Shown here in pieces: positions 1 to 8,969 of a stretch of 64,000 nt of DNA. How positions within the stretch are numbered: the first letter of the stretch is position 1; every line of letters starts with the position of its first letter. The notes under the pieces are model-generated. The model made no database searches and had not been told where the DNA came from. It worked only from the letters and a program-made list of their open reading frames with translations. The stretch covers positions 62,001 through 126,000 of the forward strand of contig SCSX01000036.1 of assembly GCA_004297825.1 (NCBI GenBank). Reading direction: 5' to 3'. This DNA comes from Spirochaetota bacterium. Its GTDB lineage: Bacteria > Spirochaetota > UBA4802 > UBA5368. Both the position numbers and the translations under genes were made by a program.

Positions 1-1
1 G

Positions 2-544
2 ATGGGCGCCCGCGTGACGGTGCTGGACGTGAATCTGAACCGGCTCCGCTACCTGGAAGACATTTTTCATTCGCGGATCGTCACACTGGCGTCGAATCCC
101 GCGAGCATTCGCGAAAGCGTAACGGAGGCGGACCTCGTGATCGGCTCGGTGCTCATCCCGGGGGCGAAGGCGCCCAAGCTCCTTACATGGGAGCTTATCG
201 AGGCCATGAAGCCCGGTTCCGCCTTCGTGGACATCGCGATAGACCAGGGCGGCTGCGCCGAGTCGAGCAAGCCCACCACCCACGACGATCCCATTTATAT
301 AGCTAAGGGCGTGGTGCATTATTGCGTAGCGAACATGCCGGGGGCCGTTCCGCGTACCTCGACGTGGGCGCTCACGAACGCAACACTGCCGTTTGCGGTA
401 CGGATCGCGGACATGGGCTGGGAGAAGGCCGCGGAAAAAGACGAGGCGATCGCGAAGGGACTCAACGTCCTGAAGGGAACGCTTACCTGCGCGCAGGTGG
501 CGAGCGCCTTTAAGATGGAGTGCAGGGAATACAGGGTCGCATAA
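2..544 (+). CDS. ald: Alanine dehydrogenase, C-terminal part (5' end outside window)
   Basis: The reading frame is open at the left edge and encodes the last ~180 residues of an NAD-dependent L-alanine dehydrogenase, which interconverts alanine with pyruvate plus ammonia in the cytosol. The visible part starts inside the Rossmann fold (ARVTVLDVN, the acidic residue that binds the NAD ribose) and continues with the family-typical segments DLVIGSVLIPGAKAPKL, FVDIAIDQGGC and VANMPGAVPRTST. The Met at base 2 is internal, not the start. The stop at 542-544 is followed by a strong bidirectional terminator. The family assignment is firm because these motifs are highly conserved; the N-terminal catalytic half cannot be checked. 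Confidence 0.93.
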   Translation: MGARVTVLDVNLNRLRYLEDIFHSRIVTLASNPASIRESVTEADLVIGSVLIPGAKAPKLLTWELIEAMKPGSAFVDIAIDQGGCAESSKPTTHDDPIYIAKGVVHYCVANMPGAVPRTSTWALTNATLPFAVRIADMGWEKAAEKDEAIAKGLNVLKGTLTCAQVASAFKMECREYRVA

Positions 545-687
545 AAATTAACTGTGCCCGGAAGCTCGCCTGGGGCCACGGGGCGCAACGAAAGGTTCAC
601 ATGATGCAGAAAAATCAACACGAATCTTTTCCCTATTCGCTTTGCGGGAATACTTGGAATTAAAGCAATGAAGTGTTTCGCATACAT

Positions 688-722
688 ACAAAAAGAGGTG
701 ACCCGGGGTCACCTCTTTTTGT
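688..722. terminator. Bidirectional rho-independent terminator
   Basis: Perfect 16-bp stem (ACAAAAAGAGGTGACC at 688-703 pairing with 707-722) around a CGG loop. The stem is flanked by A5 on one side and T5 on the other, so it gives a hairpin plus U-tract on both strands. It lies between convergent genes, alanine dehydrogenase (+) and the class II ribonucleotide reductase (-), and probably serves both. Confidence 0.93.
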
Positions 723-741
723 CAAAGCCGTGCGACCGATA

Positions 742-3700
742 TTACCCGCACTTTGAAAATCCGCACAGCCTGCACACCGAGCAGCCGGATTCGAACTCCA
801 ACGGGCCGTGGCAGTCGGGGCATACGCCCACTATAGTGACGTTGCCCTGGCCCTTGCCGTTCGTCTCGGCGAAATTTTTCGCCTCGTCGGTCGCGCTCCC
901 GGTCTTCCGGGAATCCATTCCAAGGTGACGCTCGAGCGCCTTCGCGATCGCGTCGGCGCAGGAGTAGATGCGCCCGCCCTTCTCCCATGCCTGGTTGGGG
1001 CAGCGCACGCCCTTGATCTGCCGGATTATCTGCTCGGGCTCTATGCCGCAGCGAAGGGAGAGCGATATGAGGCGGCTCACCGCCTCGGTCTGGCTCGCGG
1101 CGCAGCCGCCGCCCTTGCCCATGGTCGCGAAGACCTCGAAGAGCCCGTCTTGGTCCGCGTTGATCGTCACGTAGAGCGAGCCGCAGCCCGTGGTCATCTT
1201 GCGCGTGGAACCGAAGGTGACCTCGCCGCGCGACTTGGGCGTCAGGTGGGAGCCGGGGGTACCCTCCTGCACCGCTTCCTTCTTGTCGCGCTGGACCTCG
1301 AGCACCTGGTTGTCGCGGGAGCCGTCGCGGTACACGGTCACGCCCTTGCAGTTGAGTGCGTAGGCGAGCCGGTACACCTTTTCGATGTCCTGCTCCGTCG
1401 CGGTGTTGGGGAAATTCACGGTCTTGGATACGGCGTTGTCCACGTATTTCTGGAAGGCCGCCTGTATCCGGATGTGGCTTTCCGGCGAGATGTCGTGCGC
1501 GGTCACGAAGACCCGGCGCACGTCCTCGGGGACGCCCTCGATGTGGGCGACCGATCCGGATTCCGCGACCTGCTTCATAAGCTCGTCGGTGAGGATCTTC
1601 CGTTCGCGCGCGGTCGCCTCGAAGAGCGGGTTCGCCTCGACGAGCGAATTGTTGTCCATGACGTTGCGGACGTAGGCGAGCGCGAATATGGGCTCGATCC
1701 CGCTCGTGGTATTGGCGATGATGCTGATCGTGCCGGTGGGCGCGATTGTGGTCGTGGTGGCGTTGCGGAGCTTCTCCTCGCCGCGCGCGGCGTACTCGGA
1801 CATGTCGAAAAGGGGGAAGGCGCCCCGCTCCTTCGCGAGGGCGCGCGACGCGGCCCTGGCCTCGTCTTGGATCGCGTGCATCACCTCTTCCGCGAGCCGG
1901 ATGGCCCCGTCCGAGTCATAGGGAACATTCAGGCGGATGAGCATATCGGCGAAGCCCATGATCCCCAGGCCTATCTTGCGGCTGGCGAGGGTTTGCTCCC
2001 TGATCTCGGGCAGCGAGTACTGGTTCATGTCGATAACGTTGTCGAGGAAGTGCACGGCCTCGCGCGTGAGCTCCTTGAGCTTCGCGTAGTCGAGTGTGTC
2101 CTTCCCGTCCCTGCGCTCGAGCGCGGTCACCAGGTTTATCGATCCCAGGTTGCAGGACTCGTAGGGAAGCAGCGGCTGTTCGCCGCAGTTGTGAAGCATA
2201 ATCCCCCCGGCGTCGAAACGGTTGATGCCGGGCACCTGCACATCGTAGACCTCTTCCGTGCCGTCGGGTATGAGCTCCCGCACCTCCGTTAGGAATCTTT
2301 CCCTGTTCATTTCGCGTCCGTATGACGCGAGAAGGCTCTGGAGCCTGAGCGCTTTATCCTGATCGGTGAAGCCGATTGTCTCGCTAAAAATCCGTAGGTT
2401 GTCGCGTGCAATGACGAGTTCATGCTGGGCTCGTGTTCGGTACTCCTTTTGCCCTCCCTTCCCGTCGGGAAGCATGGTCGTCCCCTCGGGTCTTCTTTCC
2501 TCATAGATGGAAGACACGATTCCGAACCGGAGAAGAATGCGCTGTACGGCTTTGAGCATCTCCATGTCGCTTTGCGCGAGGCGGACGCTGATTCCCTTCG
2601 CCTGCGTACCCTGCACGGAGCCGTCGGTATCGAACAGCCCGCGGAGGAAACCGCGGTTGAAATTTGAGGAGCATGCCTCCAGTTTGGGAGTGATAGTTTT
2701 GTTTCCCGGGGTGATTCCAAGGTCGGCGCATATTCCCTTCAGCGCGCCGATCGCCATGCGGTACTCGCCCCGCCCGCGGACCTCGCTGAAGCCCTGGAAA
2801 TCGGCGCGGTGCGGAAGGGTATACGCGCACTCCCGCGCGAGCTCCATTACGGCATCGGGTAGTGTCTCCCCGTTCGCCGCCTGACGCCTGGGCCAGACGG
2901 AAATGATCGCCTTGTCCTTTTTTATCGTTCCGTCGCCGTAGAGGAGGCCCGTGAGGTAGCCTTCTTCAAATCCATAACGTCCTTCCCACCCGGGATTGGC
3001 GCGATGATTATGCAGGCATATGCGGTCCCCCGGCTTCAGGTCACCGGCCCTCACCCATTTCGTTTCCACCGAAGAGCGGGTTACCGAGGCGGCGACGAGG
3101 ACAGGGTGGTCGGCGGTGAGGCGAACCTCATACCCGGACCGGGTAACGAGCCTGAAGACGGGCTTGACCCCGGTGCTGAAGAATCCCTCGGAGGAACTCA
3201 GGCTGGGAAGGCCGTCGACAATCGCCGCGAACCGGCGGCCGACAAGCTCGCGTACGAAGCGGGGTCCTTCGGCGGTGAAGACCATGGTGTCGCTGGTCAC
3301 GCAGGGATTGGTGCTCTCGATGGGCCCCACCTTCGCGAGCGGGTTGTACTCGTTGATGCGGTCGATGAAGACGATGCCGGGCTCCCCGTTCTGCCATGCT
3401 TTTTTCACGATCAGGGAAAAGACATCGCGCGCCTTAAGGCGCTGGACGGTGACGTTACCGCGTGGGTTGACGAGATCGAACTCGCCGTCGGTCTCCACGG
3501 CGCGCATGAACGAATCGGTGAGCGCGACGGAGCAGTTGAAATTCGTGAGGGCCGAGGGGTCCTCCTTGGCGGCGATGAAGTCCAGGATGTCGGGGTGATG
3601 GACCGAGAGTATGGCCATGTTGGCGCCGCGGCGCGTCCCGCCCTGCTTGATGGTCTCGGTCGCGGTATTGAAAATCTTCATGAAGGAGACGGGCCCGCTC

Positions 3701-4182
3701 GAAACGCCCGAGGTTGAATTCACCACGTCGTTCTTGGGACGAAGCCTTGAGAACGAAAAGCCCGTTCCCCCGCCGCTCTTGTGGATGAGTGCCATGTTCT
3801 TGATCGAATCGAAGATGTCGTCTATCGAATCCCCCACCGGGAGGACGAAGCAGGCGGAGAGCTGACCGAGCGGCCGTCCCGCGTTCATGAGCGTGGGACT
3901 GTTGGGGATGAACTCGAGCCGCGCCATCATCTCGTAAAACCGGGCCGCGATCCGGTTCGTTTCCTCCGGGGTCTTCCCGTATGCAAGATCGGCCGAGGCA
4001 ATGTACTTCGCGATGCGCTCGAACATCCCCCGCGGGTCCTCGACGGTCTTTCCGTGCTCGTCCTTCGCGAGGTAGCGCTTGCGCAGCACCACGAGCGCGT
4101 TGGCGGACAGCTCGGGCCGGACCTTCGAGTCGATGACGATATCGTTCCACCTGCCGGCGGTGCTTTCCTTTGCGTTGGACAC
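742..4182 (-). CDS. nrdJ: Adenosylcobalamin-dependent (class II) ribonucleotide reductase with intein
   Basis: Reduces ribonucleotides to deoxyribonucleotides with an adenosylcobalamin-generated thiyl radical. GTG start at 4182 with GGAGG about 7 bases upstream. The 1146-residue precursor contains exteins 1-293 and 666-1146 around a 372-residue intein. Visible catalytic residues: Cys111 (QLSACFVLP, first redox Cys), Asn292 and Cys666/Glu668 (split N-P/C-G-E finger loop carrying the thiyl Cys), and Cys677 (YESCNLGSINL, redox partner). The C-terminus has a conserved domain rich in Cys/Gly (GKGGGCAASQTEA), then a zinc-ribbon-like tail C-P-D-C ... C-R-L-C-G-F-S-K-C-G that likely shuttles electrons. 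It lies 101 bases after carA on the same strand. Spliced length of about 774 residues fits the NrdJ family. A second, class III reductase is encoded at 29.3-32.3 kb. Confidence 0.95.
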   Translation of the reverse strand: MSNAKESTAGRWNDIVIDSKVRPELSANALVVLRKRYLAKDEHGKTVEDPRGMFERIAKYIASADLAYGKTPEETNRIAARFYEMMARLEFIPNSPTLMNAGRPLGQLSACFVLPVGDSIDDIFDSIKNMALIHKSGGGTGFSFSRLRPKNDVVNSTSGVSSGPVSFMKIFNTATETIKQGGTRRGANMAILSVHHPDILDFIAAKEDPSALTNFNCSVALTDSFMRAVETDGEFDLVNPRGNVTVQRLKARDVFSLIVKKAWQNGEPGIVFIDRINEYNPLAKVGPIESTNPCVTSDTMVFTAEGPRFVRELVGRRFAAIVDGLPSLSSSEGFFSTGVKPVFRLVTRSGYEVRLTADHPVLVAASVTRSSVETKWVRAGDLKPGDRICLHNHRANPGWEGRYGFEEGYLTGLLYGDGTIKKDKAIISVWPRRQAANGETLPDAVMELARECAYTLPHRADFQGFSEVRGRGEYRMAIGALKGICADLGITPGNKTITPKLEACSSNFNRGFLRGLFDTDGSVQGTQAKGISVRLAQSDMEMLKAVQRILLRFGIVSSIYEERRPEGTTMLPDGKGGQKEYRTRAQHELVIARDNLRIFSETIGFTDQDKALRLQSLLASYGREMNRERFLTEVRELIPDGTEEVYDVQVPGINRFDAGGIMLHNCGEQPLLPYESCNLGSINLVTALERRDGKDTLDYAKLKELTREAVHFLDNVIDMNQYSLPEIREQTLASRKIGLGIMGFADMLIRLNVPYDSDGAIRLAEEVMHAIQDEARAASRALAKERGAFPLFDMSEYAARGEEKLRNATTTTIAPTGTISIIANTTSGIEPIFALAYVRNVMDNNSLVEANPLFEATARERKILTDELMKQVAESGSVAHIEGVPEDVRRVFVTAHDISPESHIRIQAAFQKYVDNAVSKTVNFPNTATEQDIEKVYRLAYALNCKGVTVYRDGSRDNQVLEVQRDKKEAVQEGTPGSHLTPKSRGEVTFGSTRKMTTGCGSLYVTINADQDGLFEVFATMGKGGGCAASQTEAVSRLISLSLRCGIEPEQIIRQIKGVRCPNQAWEKGGRIYSCADAIAKALERHLGMDSRKTGSATDEAKNFAETNGKGQGNVTIVGVCPDCHGPLEFESGCSVCRLCGFSKCG
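2188..3303 (-). mobile_element. Intein with LAGLIDADG homing endonuclease inserted in nrdJ
   Basis: 372 codons in frame, from Cys294 (TGC at 3303-3301) to Asn665 (AAC at 2190-2188) of the precursor, followed by Cys666 as the +1 nucleophile. Splicing motifs are visible: block A starting C-V-T-S-D-T-M, block B T-A-D-H (356-359, catalytic His), and a C-terminal block ending G-G-I-M-L-H-N. Two LAGLIDADG motifs, LTGLLYGDG (410-418) and LRGLFDTDG (513-521), keep their acidic residues, so the homing endonuclease may be active. The insertion point lies between Asn-Pro and Cys-Gly-Glu of the active-site loop. Removing the intein restores N-P-C-G-E-Q-P-L, so splicing is required for enzyme activity. 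Confidence 0.95.
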
Positions 4183-4283
4183 GTGATCCCTCCCTTGTTC
4201 CCTGCGGGTATTCTTCCGGACGTTTCGAGATGAAAAAACGGCACGTCGTCATGCCGTTGTCCTGCGGCGCGCGCACGCGCTCT

Positions 4284-5369
4284 TTATACCGCGGTGACGA
4301 GCCTGCGGAACTCCTCGAAGAGGTACCGCGAATCGTGCGGTCCGGGGCTCGACTCCGGGTGATACTGCACGCAGAAAAACGGCAGCGTTTTATGACGGAA
4401 CCCCTCGACGGTGTTGTCGTTCAGGTTCATGTGCGTGACTTCAATTTCCGGCATGCTCTTCATGGAGTCGTAATCGACGGCGAAGCCGTGATTCTGCGAG
4501 GTGATCTCGACCTGTCCCGAGGCCACGTTTTTCACAGGCTGGTTCGCGCCCCGGTGCCCGAACTTGAGCTTGTAGGTGCGCCCACCGAGCCCCAGGCCCA
4601 TGATCTGGTGTCCCAGGCATATCCCGAAACAGGGCAGCTTCGCGCGCACGATATCCTTCACGAGATCCCTGGCGTAGGGAACCGCGGCCGGGTCCCCGGG
4701 GCCGTTAGAAAGAAAGATGCCCTTTGCGCCCGCCCTGATCACGTCCGCGAGCGGCGTGTTCGCCGGATATACCATTATGTTGAACCCGCTCGCCTTGAGA
4801 AGCCTGAGGATGTTGGTCTTTACACCGAAATCGTAGACCGCGATAGTCGGGTTTGCCGGATCGTTCTCCCCGAAGCCGTACGCCTTGGTGCAGGAGACGC
4901 CGGTCGCCAGATCGAGCCCTTCCATGGTCGGGTACTCCTTGAGCCGCGCGACCGCGCCCTCGCCCTGGAAAAATATCCCCCCGCGTAGCGCCCCCTTGTC
5001 GCGGATGTGGCGCGTGAGCCGCCTCGTGTCCACGCCCTCGATCCCGGCGACGTTTTCGCGCACCAGGTAGTCCTCGAGCGACATGGTCGCGCGGAAGTTG
5101 GAGTAGCGCTTGCTGTATTCCTTGACCACGAAACCGGCGACGTACACCCGCGCGGATTCGACGTCCTCGGCGTTCACGCCGTAGTTGCCGATCATGGGAT
5201 AGGTCATCGCCACGATCTGGCCGTGGTAGCTGGGATCGGTGAGCACCTCCTGGTAGCCGCTCATGGAGGTGTTGAACACCACCTCGCCCATGGACTCCCT
5301 GTCGCTCCCGAACAGACGGCCCTTGAATTCCGTGCCGTCCTCTAGTATTAAAAAGGCATCGCGTGCCAT
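4284..5369 (-). CDS. carA: Carbamoyl-phosphate synthase small subunit (glutaminase)
   Basis: Glutamine amidotransferase subunit that supplies ammonia to CarB for carbamoyl phosphate (arginine and pyrimidine synthesis). The 361-residue protein has the N-terminal CPSase small-chain domain (about 1-130; VFNTSMSGYQE) and a class I glutaminase domain (about 175-358). The glutaminase domain has nucleophile Cys251 in CFGICLGHQ and the His337/Glu339 pair in VQYHPES. The length is typical. carB is not in this window. The next gene downstream on the same strand is nrdJ, so the pair may link pyrimidine supply with dNTP synthesis, but co-transcription is only inferred from the 101-base gap. Confidence 0.95.
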   Translation of the reverse strand: MARDAFLILEDGTEFKGRLFGSDRESMGEVVFNTSMSGYQEVLTDPSYHGQIVAMTYPMIGNYGVNAEDVESARVYVAGFVVKEYSKRYSNFRATMSLEDYLVRENVAGIEGVDTRRLTRHIRDKGALRGGIFFQGEGAVARLKEYPTMEGLDLATGVSCTKAYGFGENDPANPTIAVYDFGVKTNILRLLKASGFNIMVYPANTPLADVIRAGAKGIFLSNGPGDPAAVPYARDLVKDIVRAKLPCFGICLGHQIMGLGLGGRTYKLKFGHRGANQPVKNVASGQVEITSQNHGFAVDYDSMKSMPEIEVTHMNLNDNTVEGFRHKTLPFFCVQYHPESSPGPHDSRYLFEEFRRLVTAV

Positions 5370-5414
5370 ACGTAACCTCTTGATAAGATAAGCCCCCGCG
5401 CCTGGGACCTACTG

Positions 5415-5443
5415 CCAGTACGACAGGCCACCGGCCTTGTCAA
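5415..5443 (-). promoter_or_regulatory. Candidate sigma70-type promoter upstream of carA
   Basis: On the minus strand a perfect TTGACA (5443-5438) is followed after 17 bases by TACTGG (5420-5415), a weak -10. The spacer contains a small GGCC-type palindrome (AGGCCACCGGCCT). The site lies about 45 bases upstream of the carA start. The -35 is good and the -10 poor, so this is tentative. Confidence 0.35.
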
Positions 5444-5466
5444 ACACTTTCCCCGGGCTCCCGTGT

Positions 5467-5940
5467 TCAGCGCGAGGGGAAGAAGCTGTAGTCCATCTGC
5501 GCGTGGTCTCCCCAGAAATATACCTCCAGGGTGTACTTTTTCCGCTCGAAATTCCAGGTGAGCGCGGGCTTCTCGATGACGCGCTCGTCGTCGGGGTTCC
5601 CGTATTTCACCTTTAAGTCCGCAAGCATGCGGTCGTACTCGTCCCCGTTCATGCCGTGGATATTCACCTGGATGTGGTGGAGTATTTCCCGGTAATTGAA
5701 TTCAAGGACCACCTCGTAGCGCTTGTCCTGCCTGAACATGGTCACCACGAGCGCCGGGATGCCGTAGCGCTGGTCCACGCGCTCCTCCACGGGGAAGCGC
5801 GTGTACTTGCGCTTGATCGTGTCGAGCACCTGGGTCCGCGTGGCGCCCGGCGTGAACTCCTCGTACGAGGGCGCCTTCGCGTAAAGCACACACGCCCCGA
5901 GTGTGCAGGCGACGAAGAAAGACATTCGTAGCGTCTTCAT
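5467..5940 (-). CDS. Small exported protein or lipoprotein, unknown function
   Basis: I do not recognise a characterised family. The start chosen is the ATG at 5940, giving MKTLRMSFFVACTLGAC, a short charged n-region, hydrophobic core and L-G-A-C lipobox (Cys17). A longer frame begins at 5994 but would bury the signal sequence. The mature ~140 residues are mixed alpha/beta with many charged and aromatic residues (EVYFWGDHAQMDYSFFPSR at the end) and a pattern resembling small periplasmic proteins that end in a conserved beta-strand. It sits between carA and the divergently transcribed tungsto-oxidoreductase. No strong ribosome binding site is visible, so the start is uncertain. Confidence 0.65.
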   Translation of the reverse strand: MKTLRMSFFVACTLGACVLYAKAPSYEEFTPGATRTQVLDTIKRKYTRFPVEERVDQRYGIPALVVTMFRQDKRYEVVLEFNYREILHHIQVNIHGMNGDEYDRMLADLKVKYGNPDDERVIEKPALTWNFERKKYTLEVYFWGDHAQMDYSFFPSR

Positions 5941-6024
5941 GGTTACTATAAAAAGCGCATCTTTGCCTTCCCCGTCAATACTTTTACACGCCATATTCTA
6001 CTTTACTTTTCCCTCTCCGGTCCT

Positions 6025-7779
6025 ATGTTCGCACGCATGAACGGCTGGACGGGAAGGATACTGCACGCGGACCTGTCGGCGCGAACGTTTCGCGTCGAGG
6101 AGCCGCCGCGCGCCTTCTACGAACGGTATATCGGCGGAAAGGGAATGGCGGGGCATTACCTGGGGGAGCGCGCGACGCTTTCCTGGGACGACCCGGCCAT
6201 GCCGCTCCTGTTTTTCAACGGGCCTCTCACGGGCACGCCTTCCCCCTCCTCGGGACGCATGACGGTCATGGCGCGCGCCCCGCTCACCGGCGCCGTGGGC
6301 GACAGCTCGGTGGGCGGGGGATTGGGCACCCGGCTGAAGCGTGCGGGCTGGGACGGCCTGGTCGTCACCGGGCGCGCGCATGCGCTTACGGGGCTCGTCA
6401 TCGCCGACAGCGCCACGGAGTTTCGGGACGCGGAGAATCTGCGCGGGGCGGAGGTTTCGCGCGTCGGGGAGGGGGCGGGCGCCGATACATCCACGGCAAT
6501 TATCGGACCCGCCGCCGAGAACGGCGTGCTCTTCGCCTCCATTATCGTGGACGGCCATTACTGCGCGGGGCGGGGCGGCCTGGGGCTCGTGATGGCCTCG
6601 AAAAACCTGAAATACGTTTCCGTGCGCGGAACGGGCGCCGTGGGTATATTCGATCCGGACGAGCTCGCGCGGGCTCGCGAGGACATTTTCCGGCTCGCGT
6701 CGGCATCGCCCGCGCTCAAGGGGGAGCTCGGGATAGGCGCGTTCGGGACGGGCGCGCTCTACGACCTCATGCACAGCCGCCGCATGATGCCCACGGAAAA
6801 TTTCCGGGCGACCAGGTTCGACTATGCGGAGGACATGAACGCGTTCCGGTATAAAACGCGCTACGCGACCAGGAGGACCGGATGCGCGGGCTGTCACATC
6901 CTGTGCAAGCAGACGGGCGCGCGCGGCGAGACGGTACCCGAGTTCGAGACCATGTCGCATTTCAGCGCCCTGGTGGGGAACACCGACCTGGACGCGGTCG
7001 TCGAGGCGAACCGCATCTGCAATGAGACCGGGATGGACACGATCTCCGCGGCCTCCACGATCGCCTGCCGGCGCGAGATCATGGGGGAAAATCTCACACC
7101 GCACGCGCTCACCGGTCTCCTCCGGGACATCGCGTACAGCCGCGGGGAGGGCAGGGAGCTGGGCGCGGGATCGTACCGTTATGCGGTATCCAAAGGAAGG
7201 CCGGGCGCCTCCATGAGCGTGAAGCGTCTCGAAATGCCGGCCTACGACCCGCGCGGAGCCCTTGGCATGGCGCTCGCCTACGCGACCTCCACGCGGGGCG
7301 CATGCCACCTGCGCGCCTACCCCATCGCGCATGAGATACTCAGGAAGCCCGTCGCCACCGACCGCTTCACCTTTTCCGGAAAGGCGCGTATCGTCAAGAT
7401 CGCCGAGGACATGAACGCGGCCGTGGATTCCCTGACCGCGTGCAGGTTTCTCTTCTTCGCCGCGACGCTCGAGGAATACGCCCGCGCCCTCGCGGCGGTG
7501 ACGGGTATGCGCATGAGCGCGCAGGACCTGCTGCGCGCCGGCGAGCGATTCTACTACGCCGAAAGGATCATGAACGCGGCGAACGGCTTCACCGCACATG
7601 ACGACGACCTTCCCGATCGCTTCTTCACGGAGGAGGGAAGCTCGGGCGACGGGATCCGCGTGCTCCCCCTGGACCGGGCCGCCTTCCTGCGCGCGCGCGC
7701 CGACTACTACCTTGTGCGCGGGCTGGACGAGCGGGGGCTTCCCACCCCCGAAAAATGCGCGGAGCTGGGAATCGTGTGA
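6025..7779 (+). CDS. Aldehyde:ferredoxin oxidoreductase family tungstoenzyme
   Basis: A 584-residue member of the AOR family, which oxidises aldehydes to acids (or the reverse) with a tungsto-bispterin cofactor and one [4Fe-4S] cluster, usually with ferredoxin. The N-terminus MNGWTGRILHADLS and IGGKGMAGHYL are family hallmarks. The cluster ligands are C-A-G-C-H-I-L-C near residue 290 and a fourth Cys in SLTACRFLF near 475. Pterin-binding stretches such as GPAAENGV and GRGGLG are present. The substrate cannot be read from sequence. A start at 6037 (MNGW) is as likely as 6025; neither has a clear ribosome binding site. The stop overlaps the next gene by four bases (GTGA), indicating translational coupling with the class II aldolase. 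Confidence 0.9.
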   Translation: MFARMNGWTGRILHADLSARTFRVEEPPRAFYERYIGGKGMAGHYLGERATLSWDDPAMPLLFFNGPLTGTPSPSSGRMTVMARAPLTGAVGDSSVGGGLGTRLKRAGWDGLVVTGRAHALTGLVIADSATEFRDAENLRGAEVSRVGEGAGADTSTAIIGPAAENGVLFASIIVDGHYCAGRGGLGLVMASKNLKYVSVRGTGAVGIFDPDELARAREDIFRLASASPALKGELGIGAFGTGALYDLMHSRRMMPTENFRATRFDYAEDMNAFRYKTRYATRRTGCAGCHILCKQTGARGETVPEFETMSHFSALVGNTDLDAVVEANRICNETGMDTISAASTIACRREIMGENLTPHALTGLLRDIAYSRGEGRELGAGSYRYAVSKGRPGASMSVKRLEMPAYDPRGALGMALAYATSTRGACHLRAYPIAHEILRKPVATDRFTFSGKARIVKIAEDMNAAVDSLTACRFLFFAATLEEYARALAAVTGMRMSAQDLLRAGERFYYAERIMNAANGFTAHDDDLPDRFFTEEGSSGDGIRVLPLDRAAFLRARADYYLVRGLDERGLPTPEKCAELGIV

Positions 7780-8969
7780 AGACACTCCTCGACAGGTACG
7801 CTGCGAAGCTCGCCGCCCAGGGACTGTGCGCGGAGGGTGCGCCGCTCCTCGCGGGACTGGACGCGGGGCTCACCTGGAACAGGGAGGACCCCGCGCAGAG
7901 GGTGCTCGCGAAGGTCGTGGAGGGGCTCAATATCGCCTGCATACTTTACGCGCGCCCCGCGGAGCCGTATTTTACCATCATGAACCTCCTGGCCTCAAAG
8001 CACGCGGGCGAACCGGCGCTCCGTCCCGGGGACAGCGAAACGCGCACCTTTCTCCACGAGTTTCCCGTCGTCCCTGAATTCGCCCCGGGACCGCTCATCG
8101 GGGCGCTCAGGCGGAGCAGGGTCGCGATCGTCCCGGGCAGGGGTGTGGTCAGCAGTGGGAGCGTGGGCCCGGAACAGGCATTCGTATATTTCAGCTCGGT
8201 GTGCTTTTCGATGTACGTGAAGTTTTTCTCGGACCACCTCGCCGCGCATGAGAGGGGCGGGGCCGATCCCGTCTGGACGCCCGTCGTCCGGCGCGCCCTT
8301 GAGGACTACAGGAATTTCGTGACCGCGCGTGCGGGGGAACGATATCTTTTAGAGGGCCCGTTCGGCGCGCCCGGCGAAATCGTGCGCGCGATGGACCAGG
8401 CGGGAAAGCTCACGGTGGCGTGCCGTCTCGTGGACTCGTTCTTCGGCAATATCTCGTACCTCTCCGGCGACACCATTTATATCAGCCAGACGGGCAGCTC
8501 GCTGGACGAGCTTCCGGGCTGCATCGATCCGTGCCCGCGCGACAATTCCTCCTGCGCCGGGCTCACCGCGTCCAGCGAGTTTCCGGCGCACCGCGCGGTC
8601 TACGGCCGCACCGGCGCGCGCGCGATCCTGCACGGCCACCCGCGATTCAGCGTCATCATGTCCATGGCGTGCGCGAAAAAGGATTCATGCGAAAACCGGG
8701 AGCACTGCCATACGCGCTGCGGCGAGGGGCGCGTCATAGGCGACGTCCCCGTCGTGCCGGGCGAGGTGGGGACGGGGCGCTACGGCATCTGCACGACCAT
8801 GCCCCCCGCGCTCGCCGGCGCGCGCGGGGCCATCGTGTACGGGCACGGCCTCTTCGTCACGGGCGAGCGCGATTTCAACGAGGCGTTCGACAGACTGCTT
8901 GACATAGAGCTCATGTGCGCGGATGAATATGCGTACAGGACTCGAACAGGGTACACGCATGAAACCTGA
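7776..8969 (+). CDS. Class II aldolase/adducin family protein with N-terminal extension
   Basis: The GTG at 7776 is preferred because it overlaps the upstream stop as GTGA and has GGAG upstream; an ATG at 7755 would overlap more. The ~397-residue protein has about 190 N-terminal residues of unassigned sequence. It then has a class II aldolase domain (about 205-390) with zinc-ligand pattern H-G-H-P (ILHGHPRF) and a third His in VYGHGLF. Family members cleave or epimerise sugar phosphates using Zn2+. Clusters of Cys (GCIDPCPRDNSSCAG; CENREHCHTRCGEG) inside the aldolase domain are unusual and could bind metal. Coupling to the tungsto-oxidoreductase suggests the aldolase makes or consumes an aldehyde that the oxidoreductase handles. 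This is inference. Confidence 0.82.
   Translation: MKTLLDRYAAKLAAQGLCAEGAPLLAGLDAGLTWNREDPAQRVLAKVVEGLNIACILYARPAEPYFTIMNLLASKHAGEPALRPGDSETRTFLHEFPVVPEFAPGPLIGALRRSRVAIVPGRGVVSSGSVGPEQAFVYFSSVCFSMYVKFFSDHLAAHERGGADPVWTPVVRRALEDYRNFVTARAGERYLLEGPFGAPGEIVRAMDQAGKLTVACRLVDSFFGNISYLSGDTIYISQTGSSLDELPGCIDPCPRDNSSCAGLTASSEFPAHRAVYGRTGARAILHGHPRFSVIMSMACAKKDSCENREHCHTRCGEGRVIGDVPVVPGEVGTGRYGICTTMPPALAGARGAIVYGHGLFVTGERDFNEAFDRLLDIELMCADEYAYRTRTGYTHET

Noticed and set aside
808-2292. 494-residue plus-strand reading frame opposite nrdJ
   Set aside because: It is the antisense shadow of a strongly conserved gene; its His/Arg/Val/Leu-rich composition is typical of such shadows in GC-rich DNA.
4183-4283. 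Cobalamin riboswitch before the B12-dependent reductase
   Set aside because: The gap after carA is 101 bases and shows no recognisable B12-box or the required long leader.
5998-7785. 595-residue minus-strand frame opposite the tungsto-oxidoreductase
   Set aside because: Antisense shadow; no motif, and the plus-strand protein has all family motifs.
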